Part shown: positions 48,101 to 61,205 of the stretch, piece by piece | How the letters are laid out: every line of letters starts with the position of its first letter | How positions within the stretch are numbered: position 1 is the stretch's first letter | NCBI GenBank assembly: GCA_034440575.1 | Contig: JAOTOL010001479.1 | Span: 186,001 to 250,000, forward strand | Source of the DNA: Imbricaverruca yamaguchii | Lineage: Eukaryota; Arthropoda; Thecostraca; Neoverrucidae | Length of the DNA stretch: 64,000 bases | Reading direction: 5' to 3' | The notes under the pieces: model-generated | Databases searched by the model: none | The model's input: only the letters and a program-made list of their open reading frames with translations | Told to the model about the DNA's origin: nothing | Translations under genes and position numbers: made by a program

Positions 48101-49870
48101 TGTGAATGCTCAGCATTTTGGTTTTAGCGGGTACATTTAACATGAAATTGGTGTGTGCTTGCTCTGACCAGCCGCTCTAGAATATATTGAACTACATATG
48201 TGATTGCCGCACTTGTTTTCCTGCTGCCAGACTGATAGCATGGATACCTACCTACTTATACATGGATGGCTATCTCTCACGAGATTGCGGGATGGGGGCA
48301 GGGAGTGTTGTCTTTTAATCGCGACCAAAGCAAAAAAGAAAATATTTGGATACAGCGAGATCCATTTTACCGTAGACAACCTTATCAAACCCTATATCCA
48401 CGGTCGATGTAAGAATTACGTTCTTCGCCAAATTGCTGAGGCTACCGCAAGTCAGCTTTGTTTTAAAGCTGATAATTATTCTTGACAACAGGCTAATTAT
48501 AGTGCCTAAAGAAACCTCACAACGTACAAAGAGAGTTTAGAAGGCTGGTATCAGTTGCACTGCTTGAATATGGAACATCCTTGATCAATTTTCCTGAAAG
48601 CTCCCAAAGAGTGCGCATATGTGAAATCTCTTTAAATAACAAAAACTATGCACTCCACAGCTACTCATCAGTCCGTCGTCGATGAGTACGAATTATGCGC
48701 ATGCGATTGGAAACCGAAGAAACAGGCAGGCAGCTATCCGAAACATTCAGACATGCCAATAGTCATGTTTTCTTAAATTTTGTATAACATTGAGAATCCC
48801 TACAGATGTAGCAGAACTCATTGAACACTGCTGAATTACACATGCGAATATTAAGTTCGGCAGTTGGCTTAGAAGTGTTTCGTTCATGGAATAAATGTGT
48901 ACCCAAAGCATATTTCCATTGACTTAACAATTTACCCTTCAGTTACTGCCGATTGGTGGTCTTGTAGCATTGCTGCATATCGTAGCGGGCAGACCATGGG
49001 TAGTGGCATTCATTGTATTACACGGCCACAGTCGTCACTCGTCAGACTATAAATGCGCTATAATCTGGTATTGGTATGGTACAAAAGGAACCGAAATCAA
49101 AACAAATTCTCACTTTATTCAAGATGCTTTCTTGAACCTCTCCTTACCATAATTGTCATCTTTTTTCGCTCCTGATGCCTCTGGTGCCGCATTATGCAAG
49201 TAGCATAAGGTGCGCATGTCAAGGTCAACATGTAAGTGCATTATTTAACTGATCATCCTGTGTAATATCTGGCTGTCCCCAATATTCTCCATAGCAAGGT
49301 TCGTTTGGGAGAGGTCCATGGTACCGTGGCTCCTGATGATGTAATCCTTCACTGGGTGGCAGGCACGTCATCATCGAAATGTCAGTTACGTGGCATGGCG
49401 AGCTCTACCCGACTCTTGGTGGAAAGTCGCTATGGAGCCTTCCGGCAGTCACTGTCAGTAAGGACAAGAGTTTTGCGGTTCCGCACCGCTGCGGCGCAGA
49501 CTTCGCTGCACGACACGAAACAGCAATTCCTTCCGCAACAAAGTATGATGTAATCGGTGTGTCTCGCAGCCTTAACATGTCCACGTAACGTGAAACGGAA
49601 GTGCGGTGCACGAATAACATCAAGGCGATGCCTCACTGTTGATAGTTCGCATGAAAGCCAACTCGCTCTCATATGGATCATAATTATTGGTGCTGTATTT
49701 CGAAAATGATATTTCAATCACTGATGGATAAGCCAATCTCTGCTAGCCATATAGGGCTCGGCAGCAGTTCCGACTGGCTGGCCCCAGACCGTATTCGGAA
49801 TCTGAGCGGAATCGGCCGTGCTACACTGTACAGCGCAGAGCAGCTCCATACAACCGAGCAGCACTGGCAA
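48101..49870. other. Unassigned sequence
   Basis: No supported gene or element; open frames are under 96 codons. The 3' end grades into the 47-bp array (the GCAGCACTGG phrase precedes the first unit). Confidence 0.55.
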
Positions 49871-50660
49871 GGACAGCACCGCTGCTGCTGGTGTAGCACC
49901 TACCGATAGAGTGTCGAGGACAGCACCGCTGCTGCTGGTGTAGCACCTACCGATAGAGTGCCGAAGACAGCACCGCTGCTGCTGGTGTAGCACCTACCGA
50001 TAGAGTGTCGAGGACAGCACCGCTGCTGCTGGTGTAGCACCTACCGATAGAGTGTCGAGGACAGCACCGCTGCTGCTGGTGTAGCACCTACCGATAGAGT
50101 GCCGAGGACAGCACCGCTGCCTGGTGTAGCACCTACCGATAGAGTGCCGAGGACAGCACCGCTGCCTGGTGTAGCACCTATCGATAGAGTGTCGAGGACA
50201 GCACCGCTGCCTGGTGTAGCACCTACCGATAGAGTGCCGAGGACAGCACCGCTGCCTGGTGTAGCACCTACCGATAGAGTGCCGAGGACAGCACCGCTGC
50301 TGCTGGTGTAGCACCTACCGATAGAGTGCCGAGGACAGCACCGCTGCTGCTGGTGTAGCACCTACCGATAGAGTGCCGAGGACAGGTGTGTAGCACCTAC
50401 CGATAGAGTGTCGAGGACAGCACCGCTGCTGCTGGTGTAGCACCTACCGATAGAGTGCCGAGGACAGCACCGCTGCTTGGTGTAGCACCTACCGATAGAG
50501 TGTCGAGGACAGCACCGCTGCTGCTGGTGTAGCACCTACCGATAGAGTGCCGAGGACAGCACCGCTGCCTGGTGTTGCACCTACCGATAGAGTGTCGAGG
50601 ACATCATTGCTGTGTAGTGTACCGCCTCCTGGTAGAGTGCCGAGGACAACCTCGCTAATG
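49871..50660. repeat. 45/47-bp minisatellite
   Basis: Sixteen clear units plus one degraded unit. Each contains GACAGCACCGCTGC, GGTGTAGCACC and TACCGATAGAGTG. Two length classes occur: 47 bases with GCTGCTGCTGG and 45 bases with GCTGCCTGG. A second polymorphism is GTGTCG or GTGCCG. The unit near 50385 lacks the GCACCGCTGC part. Frames through it on either strand are artefacts. Confidence 0.96.
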
Positions 50661-51917
50661 TAGCATGAAGCGTTGGTGGCAGGCTCCTACAGACACTTTG
50701 ATACTGTACCACTCGGATTGTCATCAACGGTTCACATACTCACTGACTGGGACACTTCACGCCTGGCTCAACAGGCGCCCGACATGAAGATAGCAGCGTG
50801 CACAAATTAGCACTGTTCTCTCTCACCAACAGACTTTCACGGCTGGTGTACCTCAGGGATCTGGTCTTTTGGTGCTAGCACATCTCCTATCACTCCGGGA
50901 CAGGAACGGTGCTTTCAAAAGTCCCACTCCGATTTTAGCGCAATAACAGCCGAATTGGTAAACCCAGACAGAACATTTTAGTAACTTAGTATACATCTGT
51001 TTTGCATATATTGCAAACATTTCAGGTCCAGGCCGTCAAAGGTCATTGACCTGGAACGGATCAAACGGAGTGATGTCCAAAAATATTAAGTGTCCCCGAC
51101 CAGAATAGTTGCAACATATAAGCACCAAACTCTAAGCACCCTGCGTTTTCATAAAAAAGATCGAACATCCTATGTACCAGAAAATGTTAATTAAATGGAA
51201 TTTTATGATATCCATCAGATATAAATATGTTGCTTTACTTATTATGCTGGAAGTACTCGACGAAGTATTTTCATATTTTTCAGGTTATATCATATCCTCT
51301 CCGGACCCTTTATTCACTATGCCTAATATATATGTGTATATATATATGCATTAATATATGTTCGTTGTTGAAGAGGAGTATCGAAAGAGCACAACCCCAA
51401 TCTTTTATGTAATCATCTCCAGGTACTTACGTCAGGCTCCTTATATTACCCTTCCGCCACAGGTGACCACATTCTCGGTCAATATGAACTCTAAGGTAGG
51501 CTTCGGGCTCTCCACGACCCGAGCCTTCCAACGGTATTCTGCATTTCATCCTACCAATCGTATATCGGGGAAGTTAGACCAGGGCTTTCAAGAGCGACCC
51601 TCACCCCCACGGCCCGGCGGAGGTCAATTTGCCGGCTGACCCGGCGATGGTTATTCATGCACTAACAGAGCAAACAACTAAGGACATCTTTCTGTTCGCC
51701 GACAACATCTCACCCTAGTCCATTCACAGAATATAATTTCTGCACCAAACAACCAACTGCCGCAACACGACTGAAATAATGTTTGCAAATGTGGACAACG
51801 TTGGGGAATTAGTTCAATGAAGACAAAACGATATCACAAACTTTCTCTAGAACGAAATGCCAGCAATACCACATCCAACGTTCGGCGACCAGTAAATTCC
51901 CATCCGTCAAATCCACA
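50661..51917. other. Unassigned sequence
   Basis: No supported gene. One plus-strand open frame of 93 codons (51358-51639) has no motif. Confidence 0.55.
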
Positions 51918-51946
51918 CACACACACACACATGCACACACACACAT

Positions 51947-52009
<63 letters not shown>

Positions 52010-52026
52010 TATATCCATATATACAT

Positions 52027-52117
<91 letters not shown>

Positions 52118-52122
52118 CGTTG
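51918..52122. repeat. Compound (CA)n(TA)n microsatellite
   Basis: A short CA tract (51918-51950) leads into two long TA tracts separated by AAATATATATCCATATATAC and ATATCC at about 52004-52032. Confidence 0.96.
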
Positions 52123-52339
52123 CATGTGTCTTCTTCATGTCGTGCTGGCGTGTGCTGGGAGGAACAGTCCTGATGTGCTCGGCTAAGCCTGGATGTGCAC
52201 TACTAAGCATGCGGTGTATGTTAAGTCGGTACTTTTTACTTCTTTCTATCAGGTGCAGGCCAATCGCAGTCTTAATCCGTCGGACGATGTCTGGAAGGGT
52301 AGTCCCGGAGTAAGCTTTACCGCTCTGTTCTGTAGTCTG

Positions 52340-52990
52340 CAGTCTGCGCCGGCCGTGCGCTGTCGGATAGCCGTCGAACACTGTGTCGCTCTGTCCTGTG
52401 GTCTGCGCGCAGTCTGCGCGGCTGTGCGCTGTCGGATAGCCGTCGAACACTGTGTCGCTCTGTCCTGTGGTCTGCGCGCAGTCTGCGCAGCTGTGCGCTG
52501 TCGGATAGCCGTCGAACACTGTGTCGCTCTGTCCTGTGGTCTGCGCGCAGTCTGCCCCGGCCGTGCGCTGTCGGATAGCCGTCGAACACTGTCGCTCTGT
52601 CCTGTGGTCTGCGCGCAGTCTGCGCGGCCGTGCGCTGTCGGATAGCCGTCGAACACTGTGTCGCTCTGTCCTGTGGTCTGCGCGCAGTCTGCGCAGCTGT
52701 GCGCTGTCGGATAGCCGTCGAACACTGTGTCGCTCTGTCCTGTGGTCTGCGCGCAGTCTGCGCGGTTGTGCGCTGTCGGATAGCCGTCGAACACTGTCGC
52801 TCTGTCCTGTGGTCTGCGCGCAGTCTGCGCGGCTGTGCGCTGTCGGATAGCCGTCGAACACTGTCGCTCTGTCCTGTGGTCTGCGCGCAGTCTGCGCGGT
52901 TGTGCGCTGTCGGATAGCCGTCGAGCACTGTCGCTCTGTCCTGTGGTCTGGCGCAGTCTGCGCGGCCGTGTGTCGCATGGTGTCCGTCGT
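52340..52990. repeat. 69/66-bp minisatellite
   Basis: Nine units plus one degraded unit. Each contains GTGCGCTGTCGGATAGCCGT, CGAACACTGT(GTC)GCTCTG, TCCTGTGGTCTGCGCGCAGT and CTGCGCGG. Two length classes differ by the 3 bases GTG after ACACT. Both lengths are multiples of three and stop-free in several frames, so frames of up to 404 codons on the minus strand run through it. They also run through the neighbouring TA tract, which shows they are not proteins. Confidence 0.96.
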
Positions 52991-53394
52991 AAGCTGTGTC
53001 ATAATTATCCACCTGATACTCAATATCTGTGCTATGTATGTTTATTTTGGATATATATACATTAAAGTTAATTGAAAGGTCTTGCTTTCCGTATACCTTT
53101 TTCAAATGCTACCAATATTTGACCGCGGCATACAACACGAACGTCCTGACCAAAGGGAGGGCCGATACGTGGTGAGTGTGACATTAGGCAACCCCACCAC
53201 GCAGTCACCACCATACAATAAAGCATCCCCTTGCCAACGTCTTCCTACCCTAGTCACCTCACGAGACGAGAGCTTGTTTCCGTACCAAATGAGCTACTTA
53301 GCCTACTCCCAAGCAGTTTATGACAGAACGTCACAACACTTCTGCACATCTCCACCTGTTTGTTTCACGTTAGGCAACAACACACTGCACATCT
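52991..53394. other. Unassigned sequence
   Basis: One 104-codon plus frame (53082-53396) with no motif. Nothing else was seen. Confidence 0.55.
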
Positions 53395-53690
53395 GATTGA
53401 AGGCACAGGTGAAGCACACACTTCACATCCGAGGTGAAGGCACAGGTGAAGCACACACTTCACATCCGAGGTGAAGGCACAGGTGAAGACACACACTTCA
53501 CATCCGAGGTGAAGGCGCAGGTGAAGACACACACTTCACATCAGAGGTGAAGGCACAGGTGAAGACACACACTTCACATCCGAGGTGAAGGCACAGGTGA
53601 AGACACACACTTCACATCCGAGGTGAAGGCACAGGTGAAGACACACACTTCACATCCGAGGTGAAGGCACACACCTCGGATCACAACACT
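53395..53690. repeat. 37/38-bp minisatellite with hairpin-forming unit
   Basis: About seven units containing AGGTGAAGGCACAGGTGAAG and ACACACACTTCACATCCG. Within each, GTGAAG and CTTCAC flank a short ACACACA loop, so every unit can form a small hairpin. The first two units are one base shorter. The array ends in GGTGAAGGCACACACCTCGG, an inverted junction. Confidence 0.94.
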
Positions 53691-54929
53691 GTACACATAT
53701 CAGATATTAAGATATGTGCTTGTGAGTACAAACAGAAGACACAACTTGCTTCATTTTATGCTGCTCACTTTCTGCAGATGCTAGAACGTAAATTTCCAAG
53801 GAAGTTTCAGCCATACTATGAATTTTTCACTAATGTCACACCCCCACCAGTTATCGGCTCTCTCCCTGGTCAAAGCTTCGATGCTGTACGCCACGGTTCA
53901 GTGGCAACAGCATACGCAATATTCCGAATATGTATACGGTAAACGAGGTGTTCTTTCAAATGTAGCATGAATCGTTTCAAATGTCTCTTTTTACCCGTTG
54001 CACCATTTTTTGGTATTGTCATTATCTCCCTTCAGATGTCATTACCCTCAATTAGTGCCAGCTTACTACCGAAGTTGTTCTCTTGTGAGTGCGATGTGAA
54101 TGGATGAGTGTCCAGCTGGCCATGCTCAGAGCACAGATGCTGGAGAGGAGCCTCGGCTAGATCTTCACTATGTTTGCGCCAATCCGACATAACGCAGTGT
54201 TTTATTAGCGGCATGCCTTCCGAACTAAATTATCCTGATTGTTCTGAGCACAGCTGAAGCGCGTCGGCTCGTGGCGCTGCTTCCACCACAAAGGCGCAAG
54301 TCCAAGTGATAGACGTACAAAAACTATCTGGGGCACGATACCCTACCTTCATAGATGTCTTCGATTATGGCCATTTTTTTGCTTTTCCTGCCACCTCGGG
54401 TTACTTGTATACCAAAGCGGAAGGCAAATGGAAAACGAGTCGTGCATGTGGAAGTAGGAATTGAATGAGTTTTGCATGCTCTTAGACAGACATGTAAGAG
54501 AGAGTAGACGCAATGACAGCGACAGTACTCAAAATTCCGGATCTACCACGTCAAGTTCTGCTTTCTGTATAACGCGGCAGGGTTTCCCCAGTATTCGCCA
54601 TGCTTTCCCCGATACTTATGCTTACCAGTCTCTTAACGTGGCCTCAGACAATGCCAGCTTGGGAGGGATTTAGCAATTGATTAGAAATTGATGAAAGTGG
54701 CCAGTAGGCATCCATCTCCCCCCGTATCCCATGTAGCGACCATAGGCAGGGACGTTGTGAATACGGATCCGATCCTGAGGTTATCGTTAAGCCCCAGGAC
54801 TCGGTCGTTGGCTTCTGCCTCGATAGGTCGCTCACACCACATTAGAGTAGGGTTACCGCGCATTAGAGTAGGGTTCGTTCGCTCTGCTTGTTTCACATGA
54901 GTATGTCTGCATTTTTCGTTCATAATTTT
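53691..54929. other. Unassigned sequence
   Basis: Open frames up to 93 codons without motifs. ATTAGAGTAGGGTT occurs twice in tandem near 54841-54875. Nothing else is supported. Confidence 0.55.
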
Positions 54930-55890
54930 ACATTATAAAGGACCCCAATAACTGTCAAACTATTGCCCTGACCAGTTGCTTAGGACGCATCTTCAAACAC
55001 ACAGTCATTACAAGACGGGGCTGGCACTTGGAAACAAATGTTCCAGCCACTTTTCAGTGTGGTTTTCGCCGAGGACGTAGCACAGTTGATAATCTTATTC
55101 AGTTAGAGATGGGCATCCGGCCAGGCTACAACAAGAACACAAACACACTGTCGCAATATTTTTAGAGATAAGTAAACCGTGTGATATGGTTTTCAACCCT
55201 ACATTACATTTCAAAGTTCAGCAATGTTGCTAAAAACACTAGGTTCATTATGCAATAGGTTTTTCATCAGTTACCATCGATTCCACATCAAGTGCCGGTC
55301 GGTCATCTCCAATCCACATTTTCAACATCATAGACTACCACAAGGAAGTAGTTTTTCACCGGTATTTTTCACCACTAGCATTCATGATCGTTCTCTAACA
55401 TGCCTGCCAATTTATCAATTAACATATTTATTCTTTACAGAGGATACTGCAACGCGGTTTTCCGGCAAACATTATGAGCATTGTTTAATTCGCCTGCAAA
55501 ATGCACTTCATCGAATATGCGAATGGTTTGTGAAGTATTGTTTGATTTTTCGCGCCCAAAATTTACGACACATATATTTAGCAAATCAACACCCTGCTCG
55601 AACTCAGAAACACCGCTTCGCCTCGGGAACAAAGACATACCTTTGTGAATTCACTAAAATTGCGTGGTGCTCTTATTGTTCGTTAGCTTTCCATGCATAA
55701 GCACATCAAACACATCCTTAGCAAGTGTTTTCATCCTTTCAATTTATTCCACTATATTACTTCTTCACCATTCGGATCCCACGCTTTTGCAGCTGTACAA
55801 ATGCTTAGTTCTTGACATTATAGAAACATGGCTTTGTAGCTTGCGCTGGTGCCAGCATTTCCGCCTTGAACATTTTAGATACGATACATA
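54930..55890 (+). mobile_element. Dead non-LTR retrotransposon (LINE 3), RT region
   Basis: Plus-strand RT remnants in order: NCQTIALTSCLGRIFKHTVI, then ATFQCGFRRGRSTVDNLIQL, a motif A relic FLEISKPCDMVF (Glu where Asp is expected), motif B as RLPQGSSFSPVFFT, a motif C relic LFFTEDTATRF (the usual ADD is replaced by TED), then LIRLQNALHRICEWFVKY and LLQLYKCLVLDIIE. Both catalytic positions are altered and several frameshifts and stops intervene, so it is long dead. The text fits jockey/I-type RT and is clearly different from LINE 1 and LINE 2. Confidence 0.78.
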
Positions 55891-56890
55891 AAAAATATCC
55901 GCATGTAACTCGGTACATTGACCACTTCTCTAATTATTTCTTCAGAAGCCCAAGCAGGAATTACACTACTAGCCACCGGCACAGATTTAAAATTTGTGCC
56001 GGCAATCTAAAATTATACCAAAATCCGCAAAAAAAATAAGCTTGGGCTCGAATTGTCAATCGAGGGTACGAAAAATACTATCTTGCCTGAAAACTACTTC
56101 AATTACTTTTTAACTGGCCAAGCCACAAAAAATGGCGGACCTCCAGAAACACTAACTTGGAGGCGCAGTCACATCGGGACCTAACAAAATCGCGCCGCGG
56201 CTGGAGAACTGAAGCCCATACAAATTATGTTGCATCCGGGAACAACGATCAGAACTTTAAAAATCGTCCGAAAAGGTCCGGCAAAAAAGCGAGTTTAAGC
56301 TCATCAGCGCGTGATGTGTACGAATACAGGACACCTGGAGATATTGGCTAATGCATTAGCTGAGTTTATAATAAAAAGTATCATCTTTGGGTGGAGTCTT
56401 TCAAAAGTATTCACAAACTCCCTTTTCGTATCTATTTTTTTAAATTCCGCCCGCACTCCCCGTCCTGGAACAGCCCACACCGCTGTTGATCTGAATGCGA
56501 CCAGGCATTACCGGGAGAGAACGGCACCAGGGAAGCCCACCAGCGCGGCGGCCCCGGCTGTCGGCGGGCGACAAAGCCGTCACAGGACAAACGGTCTCAA
56601 ACCGCCGGGCCGTTCGGGTCAAACTAGCTGCCCGGTCGCAGGCCATGATGTAACCTTGTCGCCGGCTATCGCACCGTTCCGAGCCAGGTCATTGGCCCTC
56701 GGAAAAGCCAGCCGTCTCCGTCTAGATTGTTCTCAGTTAGCTGTCTGCGAGCGAGTCTCAGACAGACTTCAGAAGTGAAGGCGACCACATCTTCAGACAT
56801 CACATGTTGACCACTAAAATACTTCAGGAAGCGTAGACATATTGGCATTATAATTTGTAAAGATTGCATTAAAAAAATGTTCTTTTGATC
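55891..56890. other. Unassigned sequence
   Basis: Contains a 27-base near-palindrome (CCGGCACAGATTT / AAATTTGTGCCGG, 55976-56002, one G-T mismatch) and a CpG-richer patch at 56440-56770 that gives a 155-codon plus frame without motifs. No gene is assigned. Confidence 0.5.
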
Positions 56891-56894
56891 TTAA

Positions 56895-57836
56895 CACGAG
56901 CACCGGAGGGCCTCTGAAAATTGCGTGTATTGAAAGGTGGCGGATTCCGCCCCCCCCCCCCCCCCCGCATACGATATCGGTTCCTATTAAAGTTGGAGCA
57001 CCAAACTTCGGAGGGTGGATGTATACCGTAGTGAACTCTATTGTGTGCAAATTTCATGATCTTAGGTCAATATCTTCCAGGTTAAATTAGGTTTAAAAAT
57101 GTCAAAATTCTTGTTTTGCGTGGCTTGGCTCTTCATTATTATGGATCGCTGTGATTGTGTTTAAATACTGCAAAATTGGCGTCAATGATGCTTTAAGCAT
57201 TACTAATGATGCGATACAGATGCTACACCCGGAATTCGACCTCAGGTCACCTATATATCAGCACTTATATATCAGGTCATTACCTGTTCCAGTTGCCGGA
57301 ACCGGGCCGCCCGCCAGACTGCTCCGTTCGGCGACTAGGCGCAATCGGCTTCGCAAAGAAAGGAGTAAAGTATATGAATAAAGCATGGAAACGCTTTGGT
57401 ACACGATGACAAATATTATTTTCGTGATGTGTAGGGAGTAACATACAAAGTGACATCAATCGCATGACAGTCATGTGCATTTATGGCTGCATTCAAGTTG
57501 CCTAAGTTTGGTTCCATTAACCTGTCATGAACTTGACCTGACTTGACCTCGGTGACCTACATGACTTTGAAACTATATACCACAACAATATACATCAAAC
57601 TAGTCGGTAGTGTTGCGAAGGACACTTCCCTTTTGCCAAGATATAGGAAGCGCATAAGCGCCGATTTTGCAGTTGGGGCTGTGAAATGTTTTGAGTTTAA
57701 CGGCCCCTAACTCAAAACAAATCGGTCCAATTCCGTTTTTCTTGCTCTAAGTAATGCGCCGGTCACTTCTAAGTGTGCCCACAAAAACGTACATCTGCCT
57801 GTGAAATCTGGAGTTATGTACGAAAAACCGGAGGGT
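56895..57836 (+). mobile_element. TTAA-flanked transposon family A, copy 3
   Basis: TTAA at 56891-56894, then CACGAGCACCGGAGGGCC. The left module is followed by a single right module from about 57520 (CCTGTCATGAACTTGACCTG) ending at ATGTACGAAAAACCGGAGGG (57818-57837). The terminal repeat is missing; a GTGTGTGTGT interruption and a repeated ATCTGGAGTTATG follow. It has only one right module, unlike copies 1 and 2. Copy 3 of the piggyBac-like family starts 86 bases downstream. Confidence 0.72.
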
Positions 57837-57922
57837 CGAAATCTGGAGTTATGTGTGTGTGTGTGTAACCGGAGGGTGTCAGGAATGCATGTATCTACAC
57901 GATTCGTGTCTACATTTATTAA

Positions 57923-58720
57923 CCCGCGCCGTCTCGTGGGGTCTTCAACCGCCACCCCTAACGTTTTCCGCAGATAGTGGAAGAACGGCACGCGGCAGCG
58001 CACATACATTTTATATGCCTTTCCCACATCAATTTGGCATGTTGTGTCAAAATTTTGAAGTTAGGTCATCTAGGGTCAACGACCCATTCTAAGTCAAGTG
58101 AGGTCACCTCCAAAAAAAAGTTCAACCAGTCGTCACTTTTTAACGGATACAAATATTTTAATTAAACTATTAGCGCTTGCTTATCTTTATAAATGCAGCA
58201 AAACGCACCAAAGGAACTTTCCGGTTTTCTCTTTTTGATTACCTATTAGTTTGGCATATTTGCCCACTAGAGTTCAAATTGAAGATTCTGGCTATGGTAA
58301 GCATTTTGTGTGGAAGTAATTTGACTTCCAGCAATGTTTTTTTTGTCCGCTCTACCCATTAGAAAGTGAAAATTAAAGCAAGCTTGAAAACTCAATTTTT
58401 TCCCATTAAACAAATATTTTTGGGTAGCCAAAAATTGTATGGTCATGGTCGATTTCGATTTCCTTTTCTAATTCCAAACATTTTTTTATCTCCCCAAGAT
58501 GAACACTATCGAGCCAAAAACATGATGCATGTTAGGAAAATCTAGGCCTAGTGACGTCACTTTTGGGGGACGATTTTGGGGGTGGTGACCGTCCCTACTC
58601 TTCGAGCGCTTTCCGATGACACCCTTTTCGTCTTTGTGCACCGATTAGTTTGGAGATTAAAGGGGGTTCCTATCACCCCCCCACCCCCGAGAAGGGGTGT
58701 GAGGATTTGGCGGAGAGACG
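57923..58720 (+). mobile_element. Non-autonomous piggyBac-like element, copy 3 (3' truncated)
   Basis: TTAA at 57919-57922 then CCCGCGCCG, as in copy 2. Homology runs through AGGTCATCTAGGGTCA (two half-sites four apart), TTTGCCCACTAGAG, TGACGTCA (58552-58559) and GGGGTGTGAGGATTTGG to about 58720. The CGG...GGG end and closing TTAA are absent, so the right end has been lost. There is no transposase frame. Confidence 0.8.
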
Positions 58721-60270
<1,550 letters not shown>

Positions 60271-61079
60271 TACATATGTGCATATATAGAAGGAATAAAA
60301 GAAAGAAAATAAGGAAGTCTACAAATTAAAGTCAACGAGGAAAGCAACTGCACTGTTCGGACTGAGTTTATGGCGTAAATGCATAACACAAGTAATACAA
60401 CGATAACGAAAATATGGTTTCCCATCATCATACAAGTTCTATGATTCTTGATGCGCACGATAAAAGAGTGCCTAAGATCGAAGAAAGGTGGTGGAATAAG
60501 TGCTCCCTCCCGAAGTACATGTGCATAAGCTGCACTCTCTCAGGTGGCTTAATTTTACAAAAAGTATGATACCAGCGATCCCCGAAAGCTATGTCTGCTC
60601 TATAATGATTTTGGAAGACCACAAAAATATGTCATATTTCGAAAGCGCGCAGGGGTCCTTTTTCAACACAGCATGGATTGCAAGAAATGAAACGAAGACT
60701 AGACTAGACCTTCCAGATTTGGCTGAAATGCTCCGAGCAATTAATACACACTGACGAATACAACCTTTTCGCGTCAATAAAAACCGATTGCGTGGACTCG
60801 ATCTGAAGTTAGCTGAGTAATTAGACAGGTGATGTGAACGTGAAGGGCGAGTGCGACATAGGCGGACAAATGTTATGTAGAACGATTTTGTTGTTCAGAC
60901 TGAGCCATCAGGTGATGACGAGTCTGACCGAGACGAAGAGGGCGACGATGGAGAACCCTGCGGTCGAGCTCAGCATAGGAACGTTCGCACAGTTACAACT
61001 GTTTCATGCCACATGGCATCCTTCAGCGCACCATAATAGTGTTGCTGTGTACACGGCTTGGATTTTTCCCTAACGCAGC
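60271..61079. other. Unassigned sequence
   Basis: Open frames of 84 codons or fewer with no motif; nothing supported. Confidence 0.55.
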
Positions 61080-61205
61080 TGACGTTGTTCAGCTCTGCCA
61101 TTGAAGAACCTGGTGGAGATGCTCGATCTCCATCAGCACCATATATGGGCGACGTATGACCGAAGCAGTCGATGTGCCCTGAAGCCCGAATAACCAACTA
61201 ACCAA
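61080..61205 (+). mobile_element. SINE 3' tail ending in ACCAACTAACCAA
   Basis: GACCGAAGCAGTCGATGTGC, CCTGAAGCCCGAATA and an ACCAACTAACCAATC end align with the tails at 16340-16400 and 35335-35385. No clear polymerase III promoter head was found upstream, so this is a 5'-truncated or diverged copy. Confidence 0.58.

Noticed and set aside
51809..53023. 404-codon minus-strand frame
   Set aside because: It consists of the 69-bp repeat followed by the TA microsatellite and adjacent unique DNA; a real protein would not continue through (TA)n.
53395..53690. CRISPR array (regular repeats of about 38 bases)
   Set aside because: Copies are directly adjacent, with no unique spacers. The same holds for the 33-, 47- and 69-bp arrays, and the DNA is animal-like.
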